DNA from: Pestalotiopsis fici W106-1
Taxonomy: Eukaryota; Ascomycota; Sordariomycetes; Amphisphaeriales; Sporocadaceae
Assembly: GCF_000516985.1 (NCBI RefSeq)
Contig: NW_006917095.1
Span: 2,547,077-2,611,076, forward strand
Direction: 5' to 3'
DNA: 64,000 bases
Below, one piece after another: positions 10,782 to 21,898 of this stretch. Numbering within the stretch: the first letter of the stretch is position 1; every line of letters begins with the position of its first letter. The position numbers were made by a program, and so were the translations under genes. The notes under the pieces are model-generated. The model worked only from the letters and a program-made list of their open reading frames with translations. It was not told where the DNA came from and ran no database searches.

Positions 10782-11996
10782 GATGGAATACAAAGAGAAG
10801 GGGAACACGAAAAGAGAATAGCCCTCCTGGGCCAAAGGTGCCATTTTGGATGTCGTGAATGTCTTGGGCGCCGAGGAAGTCGTGTTCGAAGAGCTTGGGG
10901 TCAGATTCGCTGAACTCGGTGGTGTGAAGAGGCGTTCATCTCATATTGTTATGACTTGCGCACCCCCAATGGCGCCACTCAATTGCTGCCTATATTTCAG
11001 TGTATGAGCTAAGCTGTTGGACATTGAGATGATTGGCTCGGGTAGCATACCCTATGCGGCAGCTATGCAACCATGTGTCCAAGTCCAAGGGATAAGCCTC
11101 GCGTGTCAATGCCAGGGCTATTCTCTGTGCAGTTTTACGAGTCGTATGTCACGAGAAAATACAGCTTGATTTCAGATATGTGATATTTGGTGTAAACGAT
11201 TTCCCCTCCTGGACGAAGTATTTCGAACGAGGCTGGCCAAGAGGAGCGGACGGAGGCAATGAGCATCATGATCATGGGACTAAGTATGATGTAAGGTTTG
11301 AAGTATCTACATCGGTCCGGCTGTCAGTAACGTCCGTATGAGCCGGGTCTTAGGTTGAAACGAGGACAACATGGACATTTCCAGAACCTCGACATATACA
11401 CGGCATGGCGCTTCTCACACATTCGTCTTCAAAGACTGTAATTCTTTGAAGAGAACCGGAAATAACAAATGGTGATCCCGTCCGTCAGGGTTAAGTTTCG
11501 ACAATGATGTGTTTCGAGATTACGGATAGTTGCAGCCTTTCCCGGTGTCTTACATTAATATAGCTGACAGGACATGCATGTGAGGCTATTAACTGAAACA
11601 GGCGAGCTGTGCCGTTTGTACTATCAGGAGTCGGGTTATTGACTTTGCCACAATATGCACGGCATCAATAATCGACAGCGGCAGAGAGCAATATAATTTA
11701 AAAGTATATCCTTCATATTGCTTCTGGTACATGCGCGATCATGATGAACTGTGTACCCCATATATCTTTTCTGACCCAAAGTTCCAATTACATCACAAAT
11801 ACGCATTCAAGAAAGCAACCAAGTTTCGTTGCGATATGGATGACAAATTGTTTTCATGGAAAACACTTGTGTAACATGGATGATGATGATATATTTAGCC
11901 TCGTCTCATTGATTTCTGGATGCATCGGATTCATCTTGAACAGAATACTCACATTTTTTCACGTTGTGTCGCGCTGCCTGATCTATCATGATAAAA
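10782..11996. other. Intergenic region with a short coding-like stretch next to the GST gene
   Basis: Most of this 1.2 kb is AT-rich and featureless. On the minus strand, ~10913-10785 stays open with protein-like sequence (SESDPKLFEHDFLGAQDI) that ends just before the GST start. It has no ATG, and a TGA lies just upstream in the same frame. It may be an exon remnant of a lost gene. No family is recognised. Confidence 0.35.
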
Positions 11997-13777
11997 ATGA
12001 CAATTACTCGATTCCTTGGGCTTGCGGGCCTGTTTTCTATGGCCAACTCGCAAAAGACTGTGGATCTTCCTTCTTTTTGCAATCTTCCGCCTGTAGTGGC
12101 GACCGCTTCGGTTCTGGCTCAGTATGCGCCGGCTTTAAGTTATTGCTCCGAACACTTTCCTGGTGCTACCAATCCGATAACCCTCGTTCAATCCGCTGGG
12201 CCTGAATTGATCGAAGTTGTTACGTCGACCGTTGGGATAACTACGGATGCTTTCACGACAACCACTCTCATTGCAACGGCTGTCGTCACCATCACACCAT
12301 CCCCTGCTGTTGTGACGACCGAAACCGTCACGGTGAGTCTATCACAGACTTGGTGCTTCTTTACCTTGTCAAAGACGTACGGCTGTATGAATTGCGACTC
12401 ATTTGCTCTTTAGTTCGGAGTTAGAACCACTACTACAATAATTTCATTTTATCATGACCCCCTTCCTCGAGAGAAGCGTTCAAAAGAGGCTCGTCAGCAC
12501 TATGGACCACAGCACGAAGCTTTACCCGGCCACCGAGGCTCAGGACAATATGGAAAACAGGGAGGCTACAAACTGCATCCTGGTCATGGTGCTCCTTATG
12601 CTGTGAATGCACCTAACCCTTACAGTCATTCAAGTCTGCACACATCTATCACGGCTACTCCCAGTGCAAGCTCGGCCTTTGATCCCGCGGCTGTATTTGA
12701 AAGTCTTCAACTTCTAGACTCCACTATCATTGGACCCGTCTGCACCTGTATCGAGGCACCCGAGGTTATTCTCACCATCTCTGCTTTGCCTGTTGCAACA
12801 AATACCGAATGGATCATGACCACTGTCACCGTTTTCACAACAGCGTAGGTGTGCTCCCAAGGCCAATATTGTCGCATACTACTAATGATGTCTTAGAGTT
12901 CCGCAACTCATTGCAACGGTATCGGTGGCTACGACCGAAACAATAGTAAGTTATCTCGGTTGATATGTGCTTCACCTTTCGCGACAGAGACTCGGACACG
13001 ATCTTCACATGATCAAACATGAAATGCTGATGAGGACAATTCAGATCGCTTCAGAAACTGCCACAACCGTAGTAAGTTTATACTCAACGCTCTTGATTTC
13101 GATAGACCTGAACCTCATTGGCTTGTAGACGACAACGCCGCCTGAAGCCACTGTTTTATGCAGGGGCCCGTATTCTGGAAACATCGTGACTAACGGTGGT
13201 TTCGATGACGCTGATCCCGAAAAAGACTGGGACCACATTGATTTCAACTTTGTGGATCAGTCGAGTTCATCGGGGGTCAGAGCGATTAGCCCTCCAGGAT
13301 TAGTGTAAGTCTCTTCTCTCAGAGATTCAGGTCTCGTGTCATATCAGCAGTACTCGTGCCTAACGTTCATATTACAGCCAATCGAACGTGACGGAGACCG
13401 ACGGGGAGATCAAGGAGTTGTCACAGCAGATAACCAACATCGACCCCTCCGTTCGATATACAGTATCGTTTTGGTACCAGCCTCTCTTCATCAGCCCAGA
13501 GCAGACCTCAGACCCTGATGTTGTTTCACCCGGCGAGAACCCACTGTGTGAATTGCGCGTGGAATGGGGCGACGTGCCGCTGCTCTTGGATGAGTTTGCG
13601 ACGAGCTGGGGGTGGCGCAATGTTGTCCTTCAGAATATTTCACAGCCACTGGAGATAGCAACCTTACACTTTTACCCCCTGTGTGGCTTCACGTTCACCA
13701 GAACTAATACGGTCATCTTGAGCATAGATAGTATTTCTATCTTGGAGCAAAGTCAAGTTACTTGTGAGGATGCGTAA
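11997..13777 (+). CDS. Secreted Thr-rich stalk protein with C-terminal jelly-roll-like domain
   Basis: Six exons: 11997-12332, 12414-12844, 12897-12945, 13045-13071, 13129-13304 and 13378-13777, all with GT-AG introns in phase. The product is 472 residues. An ATG at 11988 is also in frame; 11997 is preferred because it gives a compact signal peptide and places Cys28 and Cys50 exactly as in the GLEYA gene nearby. The order is signal peptide, C-x21-C module, Thr-rich segment, Gly/His/Pro-rich linker (KLHPGHGAPYAVN), a CTC motif, a Thr/Val stalk built partly from 49 and 27 nt mini-exons, and a C-terminal domain from ~300 (GPYSGNIVTNGGFDD) resembling the CBM4/9-type or related jelly-roll domains of fungal secreted proteins. 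Probable cell-wall or secreted carbohydrate-binding protein; no enzyme motif and no clear GPI signal. The domain assignment is by pattern only. Confidence 0.75.
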
Positions 13778-14162
13778 ACGTTGGCTCAAAAGCAGAAGTC
13801 GGACTTATTAGTAGTATAAGACGCAGGACTTTTTTGTTTTACTCCTCCAAAAAATATATTCATGGTATACGCTTCTCATAATGATAAGTCGTGCATGTTT
13901 ACAATCTGGCATAAGACAAAGTGGTTGTCAAATGCTTTCAGGTTGTTGGACGCCAATTACTTCCCAACGCTTGCTTGCGGCGTTGGGAATTGAGCTAAGC
14001 GGAATAGGCGGTACCTATAGCGGAGCGTTATCCCCGATGACAGCCGTGGATGACTGACCACTACATTACCTATAGGTGCCTGTTGCCTGGAGCCTGGAGC
14101 CCGGTATCTCAAGATCAACCAGTCATATCACATCCATAATCTACACACAAACATATCTCACA
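13778..14162. other. Promoter region of the deaminase-like gene
   Basis: 385 nt spacer, presumably the 3' end of the stalk-protein gene and the promoter of the deaminase-like gene. It includes the palindrome ACCTATAGGT (14068-14077). No gene is seen. Confidence 0.5.
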
Positions 14163-15191
14163 ATGACCAAAACAAAAAGACAGTGGCTGCAGGGTCTACC
14201 CAAAGCCGAGTTGCATCTGCACCTCGAAGGGACGGTCACGCCCGAGACGCTGGTTGTGCTCTCTGAGCGGCACGATGCCAAGCCGCTGACGCTGGAAGAG
14301 GCCCGCGCGCTCTATGTCTTCAAGGACTTTCTTCACTTCCTGCGCACATTCAAGCTCGTCCTCGATCGCCTGCAGACGGTCGAGGACTATGCCTTGATCA
14401 CCAGGGAGATGCTACGCAACCTACATCGCCAGGGCGTTGTGCACGCCGAGGTCTACATTGCCTGGGGAAACATTCTGCACTGGAAGTCGCATCTCAAGGT
14501 CGAGGATGTCATGACGGCGGTCGAGGACGCGAGGCGCGAGATTGAGCGCGAGCTGGGCGGTCCCTCGCTCCTCTGGATCATCGATGCGACGCGGCAGTTT
14601 GGCGCCGACGAGGTCGGCCGCGTGTTCCGCCTGGCCGCCGAGCTCAAAGGGCGCTTCCCCTCCATTATCGGCATCGGCGTCGGCGGCGACGAGGTCGGGG
14701 GTCCTCTTGAGTGGTTTCGCGACGTGTACGCCGAGGCTCAAAAGGCGGGCTTGCGACTTACGGCACACGCCGGCGAGGCCACGGGCCCCGTCCAAGGTCC
14801 GCTGCAAATTCGCGAGGCGCTGGCGATGCACGTCGAGCGCATTGGTCACGGCCTGGCTGCCCAGTACGACGACGAGCTCATGGCCATGCTGGCGAAGCAG
14901 CAAGTTCCGCTGGAAATCAATGTCACGTCCAACGTCTTGACGGGGGGTTGTCCCGCCGTCGAGGCACACCCATTGCCCCTGTACCTGGAGCGCGGGCTCT
15001 TATGCACCTTAAACTCTGACGACCCGACCATGTTTGGGTCGGATTGCTTGGATGAGTACGTTCGGGTTAGTGAAGTTTTTGGCTTTGGCCTCGAAAAGAT
15101 GAGAGAACTGGCTCGCAACTCTATTCATGCTAGTTTCTTGTCAAACGAAAGAAAAGAAGACCTGCTGTCGGGAATAGATGCCTACGTATAA
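14163..15191 (+). CDS. Adenosine/adenine deaminase family amidohydrolase
   Basis: Intronless 342-residue protein. The ATG at 14163 follows an A-rich leader and places PKAELHLHLEG near the N-terminus, as usual for the family; the frame extends upstream to 14076 without homologous sequence. Metal and catalytic residues of the TIM-barrel deaminases are present: His18 and His20 (HLHLEG), His202 and Glu205 (TAHAGEA), His229 (RIGHGL) and Asp286/Asp287 (NSDDP). The enzyme should hydrolyse an amino group from adenosine, adenine or a related purine using one zinc ion in the cytosol. The HAGEATGP stretch looks closer to bacterial-type adenosine deaminases than to yeast Aah1 adenine deaminase (HAGEEGPA), but this is a judgement from memory. 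It has no signal peptide, so it is not a secreted ADGF. GC-rich third positions match the next gene downstream. Confidence 0.9.
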   Translation: MTKTKRQWLQGLPKAELHLHLEGTVTPETLVVLSERHDAKPLTLEEARALYVFKDFLHFLRTFKLVLDRLQTVEDYALITREMLRNLHRQGVVHAEVYIAWGNILHWKSHLKVEDVMTAVEDARREIERELGGPSLLWIIDATRQFGADEVGRVFRLAAELKGRFPSIIGIGVGGDEVGGPLEWFRDVYAEAQKAGLRLTAHAGEATGPVQGPLQIREALAMHVERIGHGLAAQYDDELMAMLAKQQVPLEINVTSNVLTGGCPAVEAHPLPLYLERGLLCTLNSDDPTMFGSDCLDEYVRVSEVFGFGLEKMRELARNSIHASFLSNERKEDLLSGIDAYV

Positions 15192-15711
15192 AAGATACTA
15201 GAAACAAATAGATTCAACATCAAGGCTAGATAAATACGTAGGTACATAATGACGACGATTGCGATGAAGCAAGAGAGCAGCTGCAATCATGCCCAAACAA
15301 ATCTTCAGTTCTCAACCGGATACGAATTCAAATAACTACTATCAAATAAGTGTTGAGTAAATAGTGTGCTGTGAAGTCTGAAGAATGTCGATTGCTGGGC
15401 GGCTCCGGGTGGCTGCTCATCTTGTTCTTTTGGCGCTTCTTCGGTAAGGTCCGTAGCCGGCCGCCGAAGTTGTGCGGAGTTTTCGCTGTGAATCCCTGAA
15501 ATTGAGTCAATGGCATCATCCACTCTAGTGAATAGGCAAACCCCGGACGCTTTAGAAACCCCCATATAAAAGGTTTCGAAAAACGACTCATTTTTAGCCA
15601 GAGGCTTTTTGAGAGTTTAGTGATCATTTTGCCTCTGTTCTTTTGATTCTTCCTTCCGATTAAATCATACGTCCGCGTCTCACAGGCAAATCACATAGAA
15701 AGAAGAAGAAA
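15192..15711. other. Intergenic promoter region of the CAF16-like gene
   Basis: 520 nt between two plus-strand genes. The downstream gene is preceded by an A/G-rich leader (AGAAAGAAGAAGAAA, about 15697-15711) directly before its ATG. No other gene is seen. Confidence 0.5.
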
Positions 15712-16566
15712 ATGGCACCTCCAGCGCCGGAAATCTCAGTCTCCGACCTTACGTACACCTTTCCTGACTACTCCACTGGTGTGAACAACATTACTCTCAA
15801 TGTGCCGCCACGCTCACGTACGCTGCTGATCGGTGCCAACGGCGCCGGCAAGACGACGCTGCTCCGGCTGCTGGCCGGCAAGCGGCTCGCGCCCGGCGGC
15901 AGCATCAGCGTCTCGGGCGCGGACCCGTTCAAGGACGGCCTCGAGGGCGTCACCTACCTGGGCCTGGAGTGGGTGCTGAACCCCATTGTGCGGACCGACA
16001 TTGGCGTCAACGAGCTGCTGCGGTCCGTCGGCGGCGACGCGTACCCGGAGCGGCGCGACGAGCTCATCGGCGTGCTCGACATTGACACCGAGTGGCGCAT
16101 GCACGCCGTGTCCGACGGCGAGCGGCGCCGCGTGCAGCTCGCCATGGGCCTGATTCGCCCCTGGACCGTGCTGCTGCTCGACGAGATCACCGTCGACCTC
16201 GACGTGCTCAGCCGCGCCGAGTTCCTCGGCTGGCTCAAGCACGAGACCGACATTCGCGAGTGCACCATTGTCTACGCCACCCACATCCTCGACAACCTTG
16301 CCGGCTGGCCTACCCACCTCGTCCACATGCACCTGGGTACCGTCCGCGAGTGGGGTCCCGCCGAGCAATTCCTCGGCGATACCCAGGGCACGAGCACTGG
16401 CAACAGTCAGCTGGGCGAGCTCGTGCTGGGCTGGCTCAAGTCGGACTTGAAGAGTCGTGGCCCCAGGAACCACGCCAAGCTGGGCAATGCCGGTAGAAGT
16501 TACATCGTTGGTGGTTTCGGAGGCTACGGTGACGAGAGCACCGAGAAGAGCACAGAGACCAATTGA
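15712..16566 (+). CDS. CAF16: CAF16-like soluble ABC ATPase
   Basis: Intronless 284-residue stand-alone ABC ATPase with no membrane segments. Walker A is GANGAGKTT (41-49), the ABC signature is SDGERRRVQ (134-142) rather than LSGGQ, Walker B is LLLDE (154-158) followed by ITVDLD, and the switch His is His191 (YATHILD). The SDGERRRVQ signature and DEITVDLD box are characteristic of yeast Caf16, a CCR4-NOT-associated factor, and its eukaryotic and bacterial relatives. The expected role is ATP-dependent regulation linked to CCR4-NOT/Mediator; the mechanism is poorly known. The C-terminal ~45 residues are Gly/Ser-rich (YIVGGFGGYGDES). The coding sequence is strongly GC-rich, which creates a long antisense open frame with no biological support. 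The family call is firm. Confidence 0.92.
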   Translation: MAPPAPEISVSDLTYTFPDYSTGVNNITLNVPPRSRTLLIGANGAGKTTLLRLLAGKRLAPGGSISVSGADPFKDGLEGVTYLGLEWVLNPIVRTDIGVNELLRSVGGDAYPERRDELIGVLDIDTEWRMHAVSDGERRRVQLAMGLIRPWTVLLLDEITVDLDVLSRAEFLGWLKHETDIRECTIVYATHILDNLAGWPTHLVHMHLGTVREWGPAEQFLGDTQGTSTGNSQLGELVLGWLKSDLKSRGPRNHAKLGNAGRSYIVGGFGGYGDESTEKSTETN

Positions 16567-16936
16567 TCAGGCTAGGTGCCCTTCGGGCAGGAACTCAAGA
16601 TTGTAGGATTTCTTGGTACGCCTGGTGCATTTAACCTGCATCTAGCAATTTGAGAGGATTTTCGAACCCTCGGGGGCAGTCAAAAGCTCAACGCATGGCA
16701 CGGTGTTATGGAGTTGCTGGCGGTATTAACACGAAAGCCGGGGTTTCATCACCAGGCTAAAGTACAAGGAAGGAATCGAGGTTTTTGATTTTGGGTGTAC
16801 TTAACATGCATGCAAAGATACCCTGTTCAACATGGGATAGAGAACATGACGAGGCGTCAACACCGGCTCATATTAGTCTGATTTTGTAAACGTTCATTCG
16901 GCTCTTGACTCATTGCCAGAAAATATAGGCATCCTT
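16567..16936. other. Convergent spacer between CAF16 and CENP-I
   Basis: 370 nt spacer between the two converging 3' ends. A TTCGAA-containing hairpin near 16650-16680 resembles a tRNA T-arm but has no accompanying tRNA body. No gene is seen. Confidence 0.5.
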
Positions 16937-19417
16937 TTACTTCTTCTTCATCAGTGTCGTCATTGTGCTATGCATCAGCAGTCCAACGCCACCAAGATGC
17001 TGCTGTTCCAAATATCCAAGAATGCCTAGCCTGAATTCGTCCCAAGTCAAGCTCACTCCGCCGTTTTTGCCGAGTGCAATGAGACTGGTCCTCGTAGCAG
17101 GACCCGCATGTCGAGTGTCGAGCCCTGATGAGCCCTGTTCCATTTCAATATCCTCCAAGTCGCGCAGATACGTCGTCGCCATGAGACCAAGTGTTGGAGA
17201 AGCCGACAAGGTAAACATGGACGACAGATTGCTTCCATTCTTCAGCGAAGATACGTAATTTGCCAGAGCAACTCTTGCACTCTCTGGCACGAGGCAGCCG
17301 TGCGCGTTGGCATCTGTATTGTTGAATGCCTTTGAGCGCCATAGACAATTACAAATGTCCATAAGAAATCCGTTGAAGCCATTGACATAAGCTGCAGGAT
17401 ATGCAGTACGCGAGCTTGTCATTGCAGCTTGAAATCCCTCCTTGTAACACGAGAGTATTCCGCACAGGCGTGAAAGTGACGTGGAGGATGAGTTGAAGTG
17501 TAGCATATAGACAAGAGCCGAAGAAGGTATGTCAATGCGAGCACGTTTTCTCAGTCGCGGCGTTGATACCATATATGCCGTCAACTCGTAGAAGTCCAGT
17601 ATCATGGAGAGTGTAGATGTACTTGATGATGTCTGAATGAGCGTGAGACACAGCTTGTTGACATGACACACGAGGTCTGATATGACCGGGCCAAATGTTT
17701 TGTCTGCCTCTTTTGCCAAGAAGACGGTTACCCAGTGTCGTAAAAGGGCAGTATAGCAGGCGAGCATCTCGAGTTGAGTTTCGCCGCTTCCATCAAGTAC
17801 CTTTCTTTCAAGAGATGCAAAAGTATCCTCATATAGACCTGTCGAGCATCAGCATCTCCCAAATGTCATGATTGATATTTTCTTACCAGAGAAGCCCCTT
17901 TGAGGTATACCTGTGTGTGATAATATGTTCAGAATGAGTTGGCTGCCCGTCTTGCCATCCCATACCTTCAGGTATGAGCTGAAGAAAGATTGAAGCGCTG
18001 GGGCAAGCGAATCGTCCCTAGCAGTCGAGACGTAGTCCTGTATCACTTGGAGAAAGCTTGTAAGCTCGGCCGTGCTTGTAGGTTCGCCGCGCACCACATC
18101 TTCAGTATAAGACGACAACCAATTTGTGATGCGGGATTCGTAAACATCGTTAGGTCGAAGTAGCATGAGCTTCTGCAGCAAAGGGTCTGCCAGTACCGAG
18201 ACAAGCTGGTTGGGAAGCTCAATTTTCTCCAAGTTATTGACCAGTCGGTCAGCACTATCGATTTCCTCGAGAGTGATCGAGTCCTTTGCAGTTAGCAGCT
18301 AGACGCTATAGATCCTCTCAATACAACTTACCTCCTGGGCGTGGGACGTGTGCACTTCCGGTATGACGCTCGCCTTTCCGCCACTCATGTTGCCCAGTCT
18401 GTGGGCCACGCGAAATGCATCACGAGGCTGGTTTTGATCTCTTAGTGATTGAGCATGGGCTTGCTGAACCTCGCCCAGTCTTTCCCGCCATTCAGGGTCC
18501 GGATACTGAATGAGTTAGCAAGACGCACAACACACAAGATGCGGAGAGATTTATACCTTGAAAGTTGATGCCTTCCCACGTGTAGCATCACCAACAATGA
18601 TCTCCGGATAATAATTTTTGAAAACACGGAGAAGGCCGGTAAGGGCAGGGTCATTGCCTGTTTGTCTGCTTAGTGCTAGGCTGGATGCATGATATCAGCC
18701 TTTGCCTCCCCTGTCTGAAGTTGACGCTTACACTGCCTGAATGCGATATGGCCGAACGTGTCTACGCCGCGTTATCAATGCCAGAAGGTGGCATAACTGT
18801 GGTCTGCAAATAGTGAGCAGATGGCAGATGATATTTTGAAAAATATGCAGTACGGACCTGATGGCTGCCGTATCGAGAAGATTGAACAATACTGCATATA
18901 CTTTGGACAGAGCATCTTGGTCCTTGATGACGTTATGGGTCATGATCAGCCACTTTAACAGCGCGGCTTGGATGCCCAAGGAAGGCTTCAGGACGCCATG
19001 GCCTAGGCATCCTACAATCTTGATAACCAATTCGCCATCTATAGATACTGCTGGATACAAGTTCCTGATGAGGCCATTAAGACTTGCCTGATCCAAATGG
19101 CTCGGGTGAATGATGAGATCGATCAATTCACCGAGCGCATCTGGAAGAAGGCCCTTGTCATAGCACTCAGACGCAAGTGTCTCAACAGTGGGCTTGATGC
19201 TGGAACCGCGACGTTTCGCTGGCACCTTGGAAGCTTGCGTTAAACTGCTAGTCAGCCTTTTCGTTCGGATAGAAGCAAGTGGGCTTGGACGGCAATACTG
19301 GTCGTGGTGAAGAGGGACAATTATCTTGAGGCTTGGCATACCTTGAATTACATCGGACAAGCTATCTTGCAATAGAGTCCGACTGCCCTCACCACGTTCG
19401 TCAGAAGATAAGGGCAT
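16937..19417 (-). CDS. mis6: Centromere protein I / Mis6 (inner kinetochore)
   Basis: Six exons on the minus strand: 19417-18858, 18803-18732, 18680-18557, 18505-18332, 18283-17887 and 17838-16937. The five short GT-AG introns (48-54 nt) all keep phase; the product is 742 residues. The protein is an alpha-helical repeat protein without catalytic motifs. The diagnostic stretch RPQLCHLLALITRRRHVRPY, formed exactly across the first splice junction, matches the conserved core of CENP-I/Mis6, and LLRVFKNYYPEIIVGD follows as expected. CENP-I belongs to the CCAN inner kinetochore complex and helps load or maintain CENP-A chromatin in fission yeast. It carries a basic N-terminal region (VPAKRRGSSIKPTVE). 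An extra intron could exist in the N-terminal ~60 residues (GTATGC at about 19341), so the very N-terminus is uncertain. Confidence 0.88.
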
Positions 19418-21898
19418 GTTTTCACTTTACTTCGAGTCGTGGGTCAGATCCCGCCTGCGTGATCAATCCGGCGGCGACACCAGAGTGCAGAACGCCGGAA
19501 CTGATGATAGTATCGATTGTCGTGATTGGAGACGCGGCCGCGTTTGACGCGTGCTCACATGCAGCTGGTTATGCCAATTGGGACATGGATCTTCAAGCGG
19601 TGGGTCGGCGACGCCGGCCGAGCAGTAGTACCTACTGAGATGGTACCTGATTGACCTAGTCTAGCGCTTCATAGCGCTGTGACAAGCCCATGCTCAGCGG
19701 GTTTAATGGGTAATAGGTCGCTAGTCGTGCCGACGATTCAGTACAACCATGCTGTTGATGCCCCACGGTACCACCTACCTGTAGTCGCTAACTTGACCTT
19801 CCTTAGCGCACCTGCCAGAACGGAATCTTTTGTTTTTACCCAATCCTATTGTTGTCGAGTCGCTCAATCTTCTTCAGCAGCCCTGCATGTCTGTTCAGAA
19901 TATTAATCGCACCACGTTTCCTTGCATTGTAGAAAGCAGATTTTTTTTTTTTCCAGAGCGTGATGCTGCATACTGCTTTAATTACTTTCCTCCTTCGTCC
20001 TAGATCCACCATCTTCCTCATCGCGAGAATGCCAAGGCGGTCCTGCATCAAATCCTCTCGGCAGATGTGAACGAGAGCTTTCGAGGCAGGCACCCAGCTC
20101 CGTTGTTCATTTTACCACCTCATGGCTGCTGTACTCACCTTACACTCCACGGAACTCTTGCAGAAACGATTGACGAAGAACAAAAATAAATCATTCAATC
20201 TCAACATCAACCTCTTTTATGCATCACAAGGGACAGACTCTGTTCTCCATGCTTGAGCGTGATCTACCACCATCGATCGCCCTTGGCGAGTATCAATGAC
20301 CCCTCCATAGGATCCCCAGGTTCTCAACCCTGGCTGCTTGGATCTATTCATAGAAAGTGGGAAAAAATTCTTCACACAACTGTTTTTACAACACAGGCCA
20401 ATCGGCTCAACCTAGGACATTCCAGAGGACCAGGTCACTCACATAAGCAATCCTGCTCGTGTCGTTGTTCTATGGGCACAGTCCGTCCGACTCATACCCT
20501 GTAGGGTTGTTGACAGTGACCGAGCGGCAGGATATGACTGCGTAACCACCCGAGACCAACACTCGCAAATCTTTGGCATTCCTTCCAAGCACTTGTACTC
20601 CCCCCCCAAAAAAAAACTGACAATATGATCCTTACCATATGCCCTATTTAATAGGATCGTCTTCGTGTAACGATACACCATGACAGTATTATTGAGTTCT
20701 CAGCTGTTCGAGGAGGAACATAGTGGCTACTACGTATTCATGCCGCCAACGGCCGCCAGAATGTGTAATGTACTCCTCAGTAGGGGCACACCCTGGCCGG
20801 GATGCCAGTGAGGGCCGTTTCCTGGGTCAGCTCCTCCTTCTCTCACACACTGCTCCGCCATTTTCCACCCGTCATCAGAGCCAGAGCCCTACTTACGAAT
20901 GACGCCCTGTACCACCCTGGATACGGCTCTCGCAGAACTGGGCCACGGAGACTACGAAAGGCGTATGACGCATCAGCCAATTGTAAGTCACTATACCCCG
21001 CCCTGCCAGGCGTCTCGTAGTGCTTTCGAGAAACCGGTGAAATCGACCGAGAACAGGCACCAATATGGGTTGCAGTTCCCAGTCACACCTACATATCCTC
21101 GACACCAGTAGCCATTGGGTCAGCCCAACCTTGTGCAACCCATACTATCTTATGTTTCCCGGCAAAGGCGCAGCAGACATTCTCAGTGCAGGATCTTCGA
21201 GTGAGAGAAACCGCGTAATCCGCGGGATCTCGCCTATGCCGTTATAAGAAGCCATCGAACCCCCTGTTTTCCAGCTTTCTACAAACGTGTTGGTAACTCG
21301 ATAACTGTACTCTGGTCCTCTCCAATCAGATCATTGGTGGGCTGGTGCAGGCCAGTCTTTGCAATACTACAGACCGAAACATAACTGACTGATTACCATC
21401 TTTCCACAACCAAGTTCCACTTTCTTTGAGGTTTTGATAGTGCCTCATTGTAGTGGTTTTCGGATACATACAAGCGGTACGTCAAAGATCGCATATTACA
21501 AGGAATATTGAAACGTGTATCCTACTACTTCTGGAGATTTTCTTCACCGAGACCCGCATATGTGAGGGCAATTGTTTTTCCCTTTTTACATCCAATCGGG
21601 CAGACTCGACTCCTTTATTTAGGACTTCTACCTGGCATTAATAGTCCATTGGCTTCTGGGACCGCGGCTATTGCGCTACTCTCGTACCGCAGTTTTTCAT
21701 GTCTTCATGATGCTCATATCAATTACTTTCAATTACAAAGTGGCCAGGTGAGAAGCTTTCTTCTACTCTACTTGCACTCGGAGTCTGTAGTCTCACACGA
21801 CCGATTCCGTCTTCAATTATACTAATTATGTATAGACGAGCGCGTTTATAGTACAATTCAGTACACGGTGCACTTGAGGGACACAATATTCTGTGGAG
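19418..21898. other. 2.5 kb intergenic region, no supported gene
   Basis: Contains a T12 tract (19941-19952) and a C8-A9 run near 20600-20616. One isolated exon-like stretch at 20899-20985 (+) begins ATG-ACG-CCC and ends at a good GTAAGT donor, but no continuation could be found. This is where an N-terminal GH3 catalytic domain would be expected for the next gene; I see no trace of one. Confidence 0.5.

Noticed and set aside
14421..14969. 182-codon open frame antisense to the deaminase-like gene
   Set aside because: Shadow of a GC-rich coding sequence whose sense strand has full catalytic motifs.
15814..16473. 219-codon open frame antisense to CAF16
   Set aside because: It arises from the GC-rich codon pattern of CAF16; the translation is repetitive in Ala/Val/Glu/Gln and has no domain.
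16640..16690. tRNA T-arm-like sequence (GGGTTCGAAAATCC on the minus strand)
   Set aside because: The loop would be 8 nt and no acceptor, D-arm or anticodon arm can be folded around it.
20899..20985. Exon-like ATG stretch ending in a perfect GTAAGT donor
   Set aside because: No downstream acceptor and exon could be found that continues a plausible protein, and it does not resemble a GH3 barrel.
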